The notes: generated by a model not told the origin, from the sequence alone. 64,000 nucleotides of DNA from Vitellaria paradoxa (GCA_019916065.1 CM034233.1:6082516-6146515); one strand, 5' to 3'. Positions 23,382 through 34,370 are shown, counted from the first letter of the stretch. Translations and numbers: made by a program.

Positions 23382-24428
23382 ACATACAAAAAGAATCAAT
23401 TAACGATAATATCATAATGGAGTATTATTAGATTATAAACTTAAGTTCTGATACTACATGTAAGTTTACAATTAAATTTTTATATAATAATTTAATTAAA
23501 TATACAGGATCTTGATATTTATAATATTCACATATTTTATTTTAACTTGTATAATATAATCAAGAGCACATACTTTGAGTCATTACTATGAAAATTTGAA
23601 TGCGGGAGTTACCTCAAAATTATTATTTTTGAAACTTCTTCTTTAACAAAATAAAACCTTTTTGAAACTAGAGTTTCTCCCTCTTGCCCTATAAACCCTT
23701 AATGTGTTATAATTTTAATGTGTATGAATTGATAGAATTCATTCATTATTTATAGGAAAACAGAAGACCCAATTCCTAATTAGTCATTTAATCTCTACCG
23801 TCCATCAAAATAAGATATGGTTAGAAATTAGTTCACAATCTTTTGCCAATAATAATTTTCTAAATAATTTCTTATCAAATTTGAATTCTTATATGGACCA
23901 CTTTAATTAGGAAACTAATTATGGGAATTAACTATTAATTAATTCCAACATTCTAAGGGATAAATACTTTCGAATAGTGTAAATAAGTTGAAACAAATTA
24001 GGGGGTGTTTGGTTGACAAAAAATTAGGTAAAAAGTACAATAAAAGTAGAAAAATGTGACGTAAAGGTGAAATGTGAAAAATTTTGATTGGAATAAAGTA
24101 TAAAAAGTAGTTAAAGTTGGTGAATGATGAGTTTTTGTGATTTTTTGCGGTATCAAACAGGGCCTAGATTTACTTGATATTTTCATGTATTTTTATCAGA
24201 CAACCAGCCTGGTTCCAATTTTGCAGGACGCGAGACTTGCCAACGAGATTGATAAGATCCGGAGTATCAGAATATCAGAGAGGAATGTTTGTGACACTCC
24301 AGGAAATAGGATTTCCTGCTCAGTTTGCCTTCAGGTTTTTAAGCCTTCATTAAGATAATTTTCGCTCTTTTAAGATAATTACATTGACATACATGAAATG
24401 AAAGTGTTTGTTTTTTAATTCTTACCTG

Positions 24429-24469
<41 letters not shown>

Positions 24470-24600
24470 GTATATAGGACTTCGAATGTGGGGAAGTGGC
24501 TGGAAGGTTGCCTCTTTGTGGCCATATGTTTCATGTATGCTGTATTCGTGAGTGGATTGCGGTGCAGAACTCTTGCCCATTATGCAGGGGAAATATATAG
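15864..24600 (+). CDS. NIP: NIP gene C: RING-H2 protein, intact exons, 7.5-kb transposon-filled intron
   Basis: Exons 15864-16038, 16380-16558, 16635-16721, 24200-24334 and 24478-24600 join in frame to 232 residues with all GT-AG sites kept. Same layout as A: hydrophobic N-terminal half with [13 protein letters not shown], then RING-H2 with all eight ligands (C187, C190, C206, H208, H211, C214, C225, C228). An upstream in-frame ATG at 15,810 would add 18 residues; I chose 15,864 because A and E share that start. Intron 3 is 7,478 bp, against 81 bp in A and E, because it took a nested AT-rich insertion, a 6.85-kb Copia element (opposite strand) and a MITE. The coding sequence shows no lesion, so it may still function if the long intron is spliced. 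If the Copia terminates or mis-splices the transcript, it would be a silent allele. Confidence 0.75.
17102..17596 (-). repeat. Copia 3' LTR
   Basis: Starts TGTAAGTTTATAATTAAA in plus orientation and aligns over its length with 23,459-23,950. Its inner end reads ATA where the other LTR has ACA. In element orientation LTRs begin TGTTGGAATT, typical of plant Copia. Confidence 0.9.
17597..17612 (-). other. Copia polypurine tract
   Basis: On the minus strand GGACCAAGTGAGAGAC lies directly before the 3' LTR. This matches the usual CCAAGTGGGAGA-like polypurine tract of plant Copia elements. Confidence 0.7.
18327..19340 (-). pseudogene. Copia reverse transcriptase / RNase H fragment
   Basis: A 337-residue open stretch holds most of the Ty1/copia RT domain (RVT_2). 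Visible motifs are the first catalytic Asp in [10 protein letters not shown] (residue 40), [22 protein letters not shown] and the catalytic YVDD (residues 125-128), then [13 protein letters not shown] and the start of RNase H ([16 protein letters not shown]). RT motifs are intact here, but upstream and downstream parts are frameshifted, so no full polyprotein exists. Confidence 0.88.
20073..20931 (-). pseudogene. Copia integrase remnants
   Basis: Two open pieces. Residues of 20692-20931 contain the GAG-pre-integrase zinc motif region ([12 protein letters not shown]). Residues of 20073-20267 contain the end of the core ([20 protein letters not shown], then [22 protein letters not shown]). In Copia integrases the last core string is QNGVAERRN, whose Glu is the third acid of the DDE triad; here codon 20232-20234 encodes Lys. 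Frameshifts separate the pieces. The integrase is dead. Confidence 0.85.
21050..21300 (-). pseudogene. Copia zinc-knuckle and protease remnant
   Basis: Minus-strand translation gives [14 protein letters not shown], a degenerate CCHC knuckle whose His is Tyr, and then [11 protein letters not shown], the DSG active site of the retropepsin protease. The frame is broken downstream. Confidence 0.7.
21459..21815 (-). pseudogene. Copia gag fragment
   Basis: The 118-residue open frame matches the Copia gag core (UBN2 / Retrotran_gag type): [36 protein letters not shown] and [14 protein letters not shown]. The N-terminal part of gag is out of frame or lost. Confidence 0.8.
22281..22770. repeat. Tandem repeat in the Copia leader, about 255-bp unit
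   Basis: Two consecutive copies share CAATCC...TTCACTA, GGCCTGTGAGCAACCAAAA / GGACCTATGGGCAACCAAAA, ATCTAATATTCATAA, ATTCACAATAATGGA / ATAGA and CACCAAACCATT / CACCAAGCCATT. They lie between the 5' LTR and gag. Confidence 0.7.
23170..23336. repeat. Tandem repeat in the Copia leader, about 83-bp unit
   Basis: ATGCATACTAGAGATC...ACTTTGAAACTTTGTATGC...CACCGCAATATATAT occurs twice with few differences, followed by (AC)n and (TA)n runs at about 23,337-23,381. Confidence 0.85.
23445..23456 (-). other. Copia primer binding site (initiator Met tRNA type)
   Basis: Minus strand reads TAGTATCAGAAC two bases inside the 5' LTR. The canonical plant Copia site is TGGTATCAGAGC, so two positions differ. Confidence 0.7.
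23459..23950 (-). repeat. Copia 5' LTR
   Basis: Plus orientation TGTAAGTTTACAATT to AATTCCAACA. It is 492 bp, flanked outside by the TTCTA duplication. Confidence 0.9.
24001..24165. mobile_element. MITE of the GGGTGTTTGGTT family, copy 3
   Basis: Begins GGGGGTGTTTGGTTGAC and ends ATCAAACAGGGCC. It sits between AAACAAATTA and AGATTTACTTG, which are contiguous in genes A and E, so the insertion is clean and specific to gene C. Confidence 0.75.
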
Positions 24601-25560
24601 GAAAATGGTACTGTTGATTTTTTATCAAGAATGATGTAGCAATTTTTTGTAATTATAAAATATTTTTTCAAAGGGATATTTCTGATTACTTTTTTTTCTA
24701 ACTTTAAAAAGCTCAATTGTAGGGGAAGGGGAGACAAGCAGGAATAATGAAACTCTAGATTCCATATTTTAATCCTCTGCCTTATAAATTCGTTGTTATT
24801 TGCCAGTTTTCACATAAAATAGTATCAGAATAGTACAATAATAGTATTTTTCCAATAAAAGATATTTCCTTCATTTTTTTTTTTTTAAGTAATTTATCCA
24901 CAATACAGTTACTACCATGCTTTTTTTGGTGGTGTGCTCCCAGTGCGATAGACAACATCAGCTAATACCATTCTAGTTTATTCTAGTTGATCTGAGGATT
25001 AAAGCAAATGTGGCTTAGTTTGGGGAAAAAAAAAAAGTTTTTTTATAAGTAGCTAATTATTGAAAAGTTAACTTTTTTTTTTAAATAATTTCTTATTAGC
25101 CAACTTTTTAATTTTTTTTTTGTTAATTTGACATTTTTATCATTCATGATTTAAAAGAAATTTAAAATATAAGAGGATAAATTTAATCATTTTAGAAAAA
25201 TTTTAAAAATTTAGGGCTCATTTAATTTATTTTTCTATTTTTTGTTTTCTGTTTTTATTTTCTATTTTCTATTTTGAACTCATTTTCCATTTTACGCTTT
25301 TGCAAACAAAGAAAAAGCTCAAAACGCATTTGGTCATTGTGTTTTTAAAATTTATTTTAAAAAACAAAAAATGAGTTTACACATAAAGTAAAAAATGGCA
25401 AAAAGTCGTTTTAAGTGTTTTTAATATAAAATAAGAAAAATTTTAAAATAATGAAAATAATGCATTTTTTGTTTTTTTATTTTAAAATTTTCAAAACAAA
25501 ATGAAAACAGAAAATAGAAGAGTAAACAAAATGCCACCTAAATAATCAAAAGCTGAAACT
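24601..25560. other. Downstream flank of gene C, no gene
   Basis: Homologous to the flanks after A and E. From about 25,218 to 25,540 it holds one copy of a repeat (GGGCTCATTTAATTTATTTTTC to AACAAAATGCCACC) that is present twice in unit 3 (52,391-53,030). Confidence 0.55.
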
Positions 25561-26197
25561 TCCCAAATGAAGTTGAGACCACATAAATTATATCTTCTTC
25601 TTTTCCCCCTTTTATTATTATTATTATTATTATTGTTGTTGTTGTTGTTGTTGTTGTTGAATTTATTGCTCCTACAAATTCTTGTGGAGGTTGGAGCTAA
25701 CCATTGACTATTTGCAACCAAAGTCGAGGAAAAACAATAGAAATAACAGTGTGATGACCATGCAAAAAAAGAGGAGAACGGATAACAGAGAATTCACTAG
25801 TATCAGAGAATGTTGGTTTTAGCGCATCAAAAGTTGTATCAAGTTTAGAGAGAGAGTGAGAATGATAAAGTCTTAAATAAACTGGAACACTATATTCTTA
25901 AAAAGCCTCATTTGTTCCTAAAGACATCAAATTCAAATTCGAAAGTACATATTACTGGAAATATAAGGTCATACTAGACAAACCCAAAATACAAGGCAAA
26001 ATTACAATTTCTACATAAGTTAAAATGCAGCCCAAGGAAATAATTCTACAGAGCATTCTGATGAGATAGACGGCCTAGTTTTACTCTCAGATGAGAAACA
26101 ACATTTATTCTAATAATTCAGGCAGCCTGGTAAGGCGTGAAGGCAAAATAATAACATGCCACTTAGTATCACATAAAGCATAAGATGATAATCCATC
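25561..26197 (-). pseudogene. V-ATPase B 3' flank and UTR (unit 2)
   Basis: Aligns with 53,100-53,859. The polyadenylation signal of the live gene (AATAAA on minus at 53,554-53,559) reads ATATTC on plus here, so the hexamer is lost. Confidence 0.65.
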
Positions 26198-26738
26198 TCA
26201 GTTAGCCACATCACGACAGTAGTACAGGTCCAGTATCTTTTTTTTGGGGGGGGTAATTCAGGTCCAGTGTCTTTGCTGGTATATGGTGGAGAAGCTCACG
26301 ATGGAAGATACGAAGAAGTGTCCAAGCAAATCAAGGGATTGAAAAATGTTCTGGGTATCATATTCCTCTTGAGCCACAAATTTCCTCTCAAATTTGTTTA
26401 GGAACTCCAGATACAGCTGCAATTATAAAAATAAGTAAATAAAGCATCATTACCATTTACTGATACAAGCAGTTACTTAAGAAAAATGATGAGAGAGAGA
26501 GAGAGAGAGAGAGACCAGATCCTCAGAAGAAAGTGCCTCTTCTCCAACTACAGCTTTCATTGCCTGAAAATTCTTTCAAGTAGCATAATTTGCATATAGC
26601 TGTAAAAGATACCAACAATGTCTAGGAGGCGGCCAACAAGCTGAAAGTTAAATTGACTCATAACACAGCGACTATCACACTGACCTGGTTGGATGCATCA
26701 GAATGGTCCCGACAAGTCATTCCCTCACCAGTAGCACT
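26198..26738 (-). pseudogene. VHA-B: Truncated V-ATPase subunit B pseudogene (unit 2)
   Basis: Three C-terminal exons match the live gene: 26198-26416 (last exon), 26516-26599 and 26685-26738, with introns kept. The sequence upstream of 26,739 no longer matches, so the duplicate lost the other 11 coding exons. Lesions: an extra stretch of about 33 bp in the last exon (T-run and G-run between two CAGGTCCAGT copies), an in-frame TGA in the second piece (LYANYAT then stop), and Arg to Cys in the GEGMTRRDHSD motif (TCRD). It retains introns, so it is a segmental duplicate, not a retrocopy. Confidence 0.88.
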
Positions 26739-27908
26739 CTACAAAAATAGAAAGTGGTTTCAAAATTCATCAAGTGGTGGACGATAACAAGACATCACGT
26801 CAACTAATTTATTCATAATTTGATCATCAATCAAATCATTTGAAAAATAGAACACGTCAAAATTAGGTTCGTAAATCATAACTTTTAAGTACGAAATTGA
26901 TGCAAGATGAAAGTTGAAAGTAAGAAAAAAAAGAAAAATTAAGAAAGTGAAATAGAAGAATTAAACCAGGGAAATAAGAAGTAAGAGAAGAGAGAACTTA
27001 GATAAACGCAGTCATTCAATAATATTCAATATTTAATTCTATAAATGCTAATAATCTCAAGACTTTAAATAGGATAATAGATCCTTAAATCAGCAGAAGA
27101 TAAAATAAAATAAAAAATAACAAACTCAAGAACCCTAATAAAATTAAATTACCAAAAATAATAAAAAATTAAAAGAAATAAATTTCAAAAATCCCATTCA
27201 AAATAAATTTTAAAATAAAATCTTGATGAAAACAAAATAATCTTTAAATTTGCATCAAATGTCTTCTTGTGGATTTGAAAAAAAAAAAAAAAAGTCATGT
27301 TGATGAGTGATGAATATTGATATTTTGATTGCATTAAAAATAAATATTGATTATTTCCACCATTTGGGATATATGTTCAAGAAAGTAATAACCAAACCAA
27401 ACCAAGTCTTTTCCCATTAGGTGCGGCTAATTATATGAATTTGACGACGTCAAATAAATCTATTTATGACCATGTTCAAAAAAGTAATATCTAATGTTAA
27501 ATAATCAGTTTCCTGCAATTTTTTGTTTCCCTCGTTGGAGAAAAGTATGTTTCTCATTCTTGTACTTTTCTTCTGTCTTGTTTTTCTTGATTCCTGTATT
27601 TTCATTGTTTATAACTCACATGCAAGTTCTCCACTACGAAGTTGGGTAGAAACTCGAGCCTCATTGTGATTACTTTCTTGATGAGTTGAATGCTAAAAAT
27701 GGGGGTCAACGGATAGCAACAGTCTTCATGTATTTGTAATATTTGTAAGAGTTATACCTCTGCAAATTTTGTTTGTTCTCTTGGCATAATTTCGAAGCCT
27801 TCCACTCAAATGCACTAATATAGCAGCTTCTTCTTCTTCTTTATTGTCATTATTACCATTTTTTTTTTAATTTTCTTTCTAAGTTCAATTATTTTGCTAT
27901 TGATGTAG
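26739..27908. other. Unit 2 spacer, no gene
   Basis: AT-rich. The part from about 27,605 (CATTGTTTATAACTCACATG) matches unit 1 from about 4,220 and leads into the P4H remnant. The interval 26,740-27,600 has no partner in the window and no recognisable coding sequence. Confidence 0.5.
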
Positions 27909-28308
27909 GTTAGATGTGGAAGGTAGTAAGACTGTCTTTCCTGAAATCAAGAGAAATCATAGTTCCGTGCCGTGATAGAATGAGTTGTCTAAACATGGTA
28001 AAAAGGGTCTTTCTATGAAGGTAAGAATGGGTGATGCATTGCTTTTTTCTAGTATGAGGCCTGATAGTACATTAGACCCTTCTAATTTACATGGTGAGTA
28101 TTTTTAATTCCTCTAATTTGTCAAAAAATGAAATTGCGATCCAAGAGTCATGGTTAATTGACATAATTCCCCTCGCTTTGCTGGTATTTTTCCCATTGTT
28201 GTATAAATAAATAAATAAATAAATTATGAATTACGTGGTTGCCCTGTGATTAAAGGAAACAAGTGGTCAGCTATCAAGTGGATGCATGGTGAGGAATACA
28301 AGGTTTAA
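27909..28308 (+). pseudogene. P4H: Prolyl 4-hydroxylase pseudogene fragment (unit 2)
   Basis: Same two exons as in unit 1: about 27909-28093 and 28235-28308. One frame gives GSKTVF, two consecutive stops where the WW of WWNELS should be, then NELSKHGKKGLSMKVRMGDA, LLFSSMRPDSTLDPSNLHG, a donor, then GGCPVIKGNKWSAIKWMHGE and EYKV with the stop. The acceptor before GGCPVIKG is changed from AG to CG. Its reading frame in the last exon is better kept than in unit 1, so the two copies decayed independently. Confidence 0.8.
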
Positions 28309-28625
28309 GCCATAGTTTTCAAGGTGGCTGTAGAAGATTTTGGCAATTATTTTATAATACATTATAATTGTAGGCTTTTATGTTTTTTTTTTTTCTTTTT
28401 ATGTTTCACTTTATGTTTCGTTACAATTTTTTTTTTTAATCGGGATAATATTTCTTATGAAATATGGATAACAATTTTTTAAATCACATTTTATGTTAGA
28501 TGCTATTTCAAAAAAAATAATAAATTATTTTCTATATAATAAATGTCAGGTGTAGTGGTAGTTTCAGTCCTTGTGATATTGTTAGAAATTGGAAGCACTT
28601 TTTAACGTGTGTTCACTTTGTTTGA

Positions 28626-28818
28626 AGTAATGCTACACTTACACCCTTCTTATACTCTACTGGTCATGACGGGTCATGATCAGTATAATCTACTGAAAAT
28701 CATCACAGTTGTTAGATGTCACATTCTACGTGCGACTGTGATAATTTTGAATAAATTATACTGGTCATAACCCGTTATAACTAGTAGGGTGTAAGAAATG
28801 TGTAACTGTAGCATTACT
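28626..28818. mobile_element. MITE with AGTAATGCTACA ends (unit 2 only)
   Basis: 193 bp. Left end AGTAATGCTACACTTACAC, right end (reverse complement) AGTAATGCTACAGTTACAC. Inside is a second inverted pair (GGTCATGACGGGTCATG / CATAACCCGTTATAAC). The homologous place in unit 1 (about 6,420) has no insertion. Confidence 0.75.
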
Positions 28819-29085
28819 CCTTTATTTATGAAGTTTATTTTTTTGTCAAATCAATGTTGAAGCTTGAATCCAATTATGCACAGTTTTTACATTTCTCGGC
28901 CATCGGTTCAATTAATCAAGGTGGGACTGCGTATTAAGTCCAAAGTAGTGTTGACCTCACCCAAATCAAATTTCCAAAATGATGTCTTGGAAATCAAAGT
29001 GGTACAAAGGTTGACAGAAGTTTCAAGAGCATTTTTTTTAGGGGGAAAACGACTTTCTTGTGGGTTTTCAATCGGTAATGTTGGG

Positions 29086-30745
29086 ACGACTGTAGCCGCT
29101 GCAGTCAGCGAAAAAGGTACTATTTTTGGTTTTTTTTTTTAAGGTCTCGAGGTAATCTGAGTGTCAAGATTTTGGCATGCGTGCATGTATTGTGTGTTAG
29201 AATAAAAATAAAATATAAATAAGAATAATTAATTTTTTGTTTGATTAAGTTAAAAAATAAAACAAAATAAAAATTATTTTTAATATAATTAATTAATTAA
29301 TTTTTGCCTATTTTTAGGTGTGTGAAAAAATAAATAAAATAATTAATTTTTATAACTAATTAATTTTTAATATACTTGTTAAAAATATAGATATAAATAA
29401 ATTTTATTTTAATTTTTAAAATTTTCTCTTGTACCAAACTAAGGTTTAGTGTTTTTGTCAAAATTTGTAAAGATTTATTTATAAAGAATAATTGTCTCTG
29501 TTCAAATTATATATGTGACAAGTTGTCATTACACCAATTTTTTTTGTAACTTTTGAATTAAGTTAAAGTAAAATATCAAAAATACAAACTTTTAATATTT
29601 TAGGTGTTTGACAAAATATCAAAAGTTGTTATTAATTCTATGTGGCAAGTTGCCAACACATCAATTTTTAATAACTTTTAAGTTGAGTTAAAGTAAAATA
29701 ATAATTATAACCATCTCCAACTCAGCAAAAAATTAATGTGTAGACAATGCACCATATAGAATTATTCACAAGTTTTGGTGTTTTACCAAACACCAAGAAC
29801 ACAAAAGTTTGTGTTTCTTTTTTTTTTTTTTTTTTTTTGGTATCCTCCAAACGGAGCCTTAATGACACAACAAATTTCTATCCTTATGTTTCTATACATA
29901 ATTTGAATAGAGATAATTATTTTTCATAAATAAATTTTTATAAATTTTGACAAAAAAATTTAAGCTTAATTTAGCACAAGAGAATATTTTAAAAATTAAA
30001 ATAAAATTTATTTATATTTATATTTTTAACAAGTATATTAAAATTAATTATTTTTTAATTATTTTTATTTATTTTTTCACACCTAAAAATAGGCCTTGTT
30101 TGGTGCACCAAGAAGTACCAAAAAAATGAAAAAAGTGTAATGCGTCAGATACTTTTTGACGTTTGATGGCACCATCAAAATTTACCAAAATTTTCATTGG
30201 AATATTTACTAAGGAAACGTTCTAACGATTGTCATGTGAAAAGACTGAAAGTCTGTCAGTGGCATTGCGGTAAAAGTTATCAGGTCAAAAAGGAAAACCG
30301 TTGGAACAAGCATTCTAGCATCTATTCCAACGGATTTCAAAAAAACATCTTGACCTTCTCCGTTGGAATAAGCATTCTAGCACACGTTCCTACGGATTTA
30401 AAAAAAAATTCCTGACCTTTCTGTGCGCAGGTCATTCACGCACAAATCATGAGATTGGTAAAATTTGAAAAATTTTAGTAATTTTTTGTATCTTTTAGTC
30501 ACTTTTGATAGATTTATATTGTACCAAACAAGGTCATAGTCAAAATTAATTAATTATATTAAAATATTTTTTATTTTATTTTATTTTTTAACTTAATCAA
30601 TTAAAAAGTTAATTATTTTATTTATATTTTTTTATTCTAACACACAACACATGCACACGTGCCAAAATCATCACAATCAGGTTGCCTCGAAATTTAAAAA
30701 AAAAAAAAACCAAAAACGGTATTTTTTTCACCGACTGTAGCCCCC
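29086..30745. mobile_element. Long-TIR element, unit 2 copy
   Basis: The ends are inverted repeats of about 200 bp. The left has GCAGTCAGCGAAAAAGGTAC, TCGAGGTAATCTGA, CATGCGTGCATG and TGTGTGTTAGAATAAA; the right, read on minus, has ACAGTCGGTGAAAAAAATAC, TCGAGGCAACCTGA, CACGTGTGCATG and TGTGTGTTAGAATAAA. No ORF of transposase type is visible. It is interrupted by a younger small element at 30,092-30,534. Probably a non-autonomous Mutator-like or foldback element; the target duplication is unclear. Confidence 0.65.
30092..30534. mobile_element. Small TIR element nested in the long-TIR element
   Basis: 443 bp. Ends GGCCTTGTTTGGTGCAC and (reverse complement) GACCTTGTTTGGTACA; flanked by ATA (30089-30091 and 30535-30537). 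Unit 1 is uninterrupted here (about 7,435), so it inserted after the duplication. A 3-bp duplication would fit a Harbinger- or CACTA-like MITE. It carries an internal inverted motif, GCATTCTAGCA / CCAACGGATTT. Confidence 0.7.
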
Positions 30746-32648
30746 CTCATCCTAATGTTGGCGATTTTTTTCTTTTTTTAGAGAAATAAACAGTTTTATT
30801 TTAGAATTAACAAATATCAATAACAAATTTAGCTCTATCAAATTTTGGGATATTTAATAAAAATTCACGGAAAGGCGGTTAAGTTGTTGAATGCTCATTT
30901 TAGGAGTCGTTTGGAGTTTCAAAAAAATTAAAAAATTTCAAAATTTTCAAAAGTTTCCATCCTTTTCAAGCTCCGAGAAAGTTTAATTTTTTAAAAAAAT
31001 CTACCAACATTCATTCTAACGGAAGTCTATTACAAATATTTTAAAAAGTTAGACTGACATTTATACTAAAAAATTTCATAGAACCTTAAAAGTTTCAAAG
31101 TTTTTCATTAAAATTTTGACACGTGTCATTTTTATACAACTTTTAACAACTTTATATTAAATTAAATACAAACAACTAATAATCATTTCAAAATAATTTT
31201 TTACACTTCAAATTTTAAAAACTTTTACTCTTATTAAGTTTTCAAATTTTTTACACTCCAAATGGCCTCTTAAACAAATAGAGTATAAATAGTGAAATGT
31301 GCGTTTATGCCTAGGACTAGTGATGATTCACATGTTTCATCTTATAAGGATTATACATATAGGGCAAATTGCTGTTTGAATTCTAAATTTTTGTTTATCA
31401 AATTTTATTTTGGACTTTTTAATTATAACAGCTAAAAATGTATAATTTTAATTGGACGTGATGTTAACTCTTGCTTATACTCAATAATTGACTGTTAAAT
31501 GATTCACAATTTTTCTTTGCATGTATATGTTATAGTTGCGCATATTTAAATAATAAAAATATTGATATTGATACTGTATGAATTATTATGATAATTGACC
31601 TCTCTAGAATAGTAGCAGCTTATGATAAATCTCTATTAACTTTCTAACTCCTTTAAATTTTGGTTTCAACTATTTTAAAAAACCAAAGCAATATTTACCA
31701 ACTTGATATATCTTCTACCATTATACATTTAAGCAAGCATAAGCACTATTCGTGCAAGAAATCAGCATGTAATTTCATGCACAACTTAATTGAAATATCA
31801 ACTACCATTATATGTATATGCTCGGGCAAGTATAAGCAAAATGGCCCAAAAATTGTCAATAATTAGCGATTGATAGTTGATTAACCGACATAATATATTA
31901 TTTTGGTCTAGTTTTGATATATGATTTTTTTTTTTTTTTTTGGTTTCAATTTTAGTTGTATAGAAAGTAAAAATTAATTTTGGTATGTTATCAGTTTGAT
32001 TTTGGAAATCAAACCAATTACAATAGCATTTAACATCACAATTTCTAACAGAAAAATATCAAATTTTGTTCGTTAAGTGTTTGGTAAAATACCAAATTTT
32101 ACCTTTTTTTTACTCTACTATAGTAACTTATTAACTCAAAAGTTACTAAAAATTACTAAAAATTATTAAAAATTACTAAGAGTTATTAAAAATTGCCAAA
32201 AGTTGCTGAAAATTTTACCAAACACCAAAAAGTCACAAAAAATTACTAAAAATTGATACTTGCTTCACCAAACACACCAAAAATTACTATTAGCAACTTT
32301 TGACGAAAAATACTAAAAGTTACTAAAACTTGTGTCTCCAAACAGCCCCTACATTCTTAGATTTAAGTGCTATCTAAAAAAAGGCAGGCCTATCAAAACA
32401 ATTAAAAAAAAATGTGAAGATGTATAAAAAAATAAATAAATAAGCCTATCTAAAAAAATGATAAAATTTATTTAAACAAAAAATTATGAAGTTAGATAAA
32501 TAATAAATGATGAAGAAAAGCACTAAAATTGGATTAAAAAAAAGTTAAAAAAAGTGGTGTGGATAAAAGCAGAAGAAAGTGTTTTTAAATATTTTAATAA
32601 TAAATGCTTGTCAAAAAATTTTGAATAAATGTGTTGGATATATGGGTG
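30746..32648. other. Unit 2 spacer of old repeats, no gene
   Basis: Homologous to 7,646-9,555. Short open frames are shared with unit 1 only by descent. No protein similarity is recognised. Confidence 0.5.
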
Positions 32649-33964
32649 GGGTAAATAAAAATAAATTAGAATAATAGGATTAAAATATGTATAATTAATT
32701 TTAAAAAAATGAGCTAAAGTAATTATCTAATTCTGTCATAAGTATCTCGTCCCTAATTTTAATAATTTACTGAAAACAAACAAATAAATAAAAAGTTTCA
32801 AATAGCTACGTTCCAATTGCAAATAACGTCTTTGTCATTGCATTTAGCCAGCATTTTCTATTTAAAACGTGAACTCAATTGCCAAGGCTAGGAATTGGGA
32901 GTTCCTTTCTAGTTGACTTTTCTATATTCGTTTTTATATTATATATATATATATATATAATCACTAGTGTAATTTTCATTTTTGATTTTGTCAAATTTAA
33001 AACAGTCAAGAGACGTGCTTCTTTTTCAATCCAAAAAAAGAAAAACAATCAGTATGTACACCTCTTGAAAAAATAATATATATATATATATATATAATCG
33101 ATGATAACAGTAACTTATCTGAATTTTTTAGTTCTTTTTATCTTTTAATTCTTTCCAATTTTGATGAAAATTCTAAAAGAGCCCCAATTACGATTGAGTT
33201 TATCACTAGAAGAAAACTTTCGTATTCTTGATGGGTTTTGTTTAATAGCAGTTTTTGCATAGGATAAATCTGAAAAGTTGCATGTAATCCATAAAATAAT
33301 TCAAGATTTTTTTTTATTTATATTGCTCAATTAAGAATGTTAAAATTGAGCTCATTTAATTATTTTAGGAGATGATCCACTTAAACGAATAACTTTTACT
33401 AAATTTATTAGATTAATAAATAATTAAAGAAATCAGTTCATTGCATGTTATGGTGAATCTCTGTAGCCTCTTTTGTCAACTTAAATTTTTGTTCTTTTTT
33501 TACAAAATAAATTACATTAAAATATTAATTTTTTTTCACAAAATTAATTATATAAAAATATTAATCTTGATATCTCAATTTAATCAAAAAATAAATACAC
33601 TTCTAAGTCTTATTTGATCCAATGTATAAAATCAATAGAATAAACTTGATTGGAATAAACTCTCCCTGAACTTACTTTGAAATTTGAATTTTGTCAACTA
33701 TTTTGTCAAAATTTTATCATTTTTTACATTTTTCTTTATTTATGGATAATATAAAGAAAAATAAAATTTTCAATTTAAATTGTAATGAAAAATAGTTAAT
33801 AATTTTAGAAAAATATAGGTAAACAATTTCTAAATTTTATCTCGTATATTAGGGATGAGATAAATAATTTTTTAACACATACCTCAGTTATAATGCAATT
33901 CAGTTCTACGGATAAATTAAAGATATATATATATATATATGATAACTCTCTAATTAACCTATTC
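32649..33964. mobile_element. 1.3-kb unit-2-specific insertion flanked by GGTG
   Basis: Unit 1 reads GATATATGGGTGAATCATTC without interruption (about 9,550). In unit 2 about 1,316 bp sits between GGGTG and AATCATTC, with GGTG at both junctions (32645-32648 and 33965-33968). The interior is AT-rich with (TA)n runs and no clear ORF or terminal repeats. It is an insertion of unknown class. Confidence 0.55.
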
Positions 33965-34370
33965 GGTGAATCATTCTTTTACAGTTATTAGTATGAGTTA
34001 TGTTTATTAATAATAATAATGTGTAAGTTGCACAGAAAAAGAAATTTGTATATGTTTTAAAATTTTCAACTCAAAAAATTTTTTCTCCCTACAAATATGT
34101 TTTAATAAAAGTTTACCCAAGGTATTATTTTTTATTGAATGAATTGGGTCTCAGTTAAACTTTTGTGTAGGAAGGAAACTTAAGTTGTTGCTTTTTTTTT
34201 TTTTCCTTTTGAAGGAACAAATTATGAAACAATAGTGTAAGTGTGTTTTTCTAAAAGCAAAATAATATATTTATTGATAAATAAAAGTAAAAATGAAAAT
34301 TTTTCTAATAGAAGTCTTTGTCTCTATATTGCTTCGTCAACCCCTTATTTATTTAATTTTTTTTTTTACA

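Larger units (their letters stand above)
17102..23950 (-). mobile_element. Copia (Ty1) LTR retrotransposon, degenerate, with target duplication
   Basis: The 6,849-bp element runs in minus orientation. LTRs are 17102-17596 and 23459-23950. The flanking 5-bp target duplication is TTCTA (17097-17101 and 23951-23955). Going from right to left it has 5' LTR, primer site, tandem-repeat leader, gag, zinc knuckle/protease, integrase, RT, RNase H, purine tract and 3' LTR, which is the Ty1/copia order. Reading frames are broken in many places and the integrase catalytic Glu is changed to Lys, so it is not autonomous. The LTRs differ visibly at many sites (the 3' LTR even starts the pair TA/CA mismatch at its inner end), indicating an old insertion. 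Confidence 0.92.
16754..23982. mobile_element. AT-rich insertion in intron 3 of gene C that hosts the Copia element
   Basis: Compared with intron 3 of A and E, sequence between GATCGTTAT and AAGTTGAAACAAATTA is extra. The outer parts (16,754-17,096 and 23,956-23,982) are AT-rich, start CACTCTGTTTGGAACC and have no coding capacity. The Copia element at 17,102-23,950 is inserted inside it, so this insertion is older. The element class is uncertain. Confidence 0.55.
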
